A stretch of DNA of 64,000 nucleotides from Hepsetus odoe. Lineage: Eukaryota > Chordata > Actinopteri > Characiformes > Hepsetidae. Below are positions 63,451 through 64,000 of the stretch, one piece after another (position 1 is the first letter of the stretch; every line of letters begins with the position of its first letter). A program made the position numbers and the translations under genes. The notes below the pieces were generated by a model that saw nothing but the letters and a program-made list of their open reading frames with translations, made no database searches and had not been told where the DNA came from. The stretch is from assembly GCA_017165825.1 (NCBI GenBank), contig CM029377.1:22973837-23037836 (forward strand), in the 5' to 3' direction.

Positions 63451-64000
63451 AATACCAATTATCAACCACATGAGGTTAATTGGTTGATTAGGTAACTAGG
63501 GGCAACTCCTGGCCACTGCACCAGGTATAATATAAGACAAATTACCAGCTTTCAAATAATAAATGGCATTTTACCTATTATTAAAAAGTAAATGTGAGAA
63601 AAACAGAAAAGTCTTCCACTGTATTGCAGATAATCACTGAGAGAAATAAACAGGTGGACACGTTTAGTGCTGATCATGAAATGAAGGGATGGCTTTTGTA
63701 TGGCAAACACTGACTGGAATGAAAGGACTGTTGTGACCATAACATGCTCCACTGACTCAAGACTGCAAATCAATGGCAATCACTCCTGCAATTACAGCTG
63801 CAGGGATATTATCCTTTTACACTCTTACAGCAGATAGAAATTATGGGGCCAGTTGCCAAGACTTGGGTTAAGCTTTGCCCATGACTAAACCTAGACTATT
63901 AAAACGCATGTTATTTTGGATTGAGGCTTAATCCAAGTCTGAATAAATGGCCCTGTAAACCCAGACATTAGTAGACACTCTCTGGTCCAGCATTTCAAAG
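63451..64000. other. No gene seen
   Basis: AT-rich flank to the window end, nothing recognised. Confidence 0.55.

Overview
The window looks like teleost fish nuclear DNA. It has long gene-poor stretches full of CA/GT, GA/CT and TA microsatellites, many copies of a tRNA-derived SINE, RTE-type and L2-type LINE remnants, MITE-like elements and one clear vertebrate receptor exon. No bacterial features (operons, CRISPR arrays, rRNA) were seen.

The only confident cellular gene is the second exon of a melatonin receptor 1A gene (mtnr1a) on the minus strand at 25681-26549. It has a polypyrimidine tract and AG acceptor at its upstream edge. It runs from the end of TM1/TM2 to the C-terminal PDZ-type tail, about 288 of the ~350 residues expected. 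The short first exon was not found, so the rest of the window (26550-64000) is probably intron 1 or further upstream DNA. The 23-25.6 kb region is the likely 3' UTR and downstream flank.

Region by region: 1-834 is the 3' end of an LTR-type element (plus strand) lying inside a SINE. 4101-8334 is a complete LTR-flanked element (minus strand) inserted in another copy of the same SINE. I see no reverse transcriptase, protease or integrase in it. Its interior is instead one reading frame, broken by four stop codons, that encodes Ser/Pro-rich repeats, a coiled coil and an ASPM-like array of IQ motifs. This is the most unusual object in the window. 8.4-25.6 kb is repeat-rich intergenic DNA. 26.9-31.4 kb holds LINE remnants (an L2-type C-terminus with an ATTGA-type tail at 30.1-31.1 kb). 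36.5-38.5 kb is an RTE-type LINE carrying a nested SINE. 39.8-40.6 kb is a decayed C-poor minisatellite. 40971-41160 is a near-perfect 190-bp palindrome. 41-64 kb is mostly unique-looking DNA with scattered SINEs, two MITE-like elements and microsatellites.

The parts do not form a pathway. The LTR element, SINEs and LINEs are independent mobile DNA around, and probably inside, the long intron of mtnr1a.
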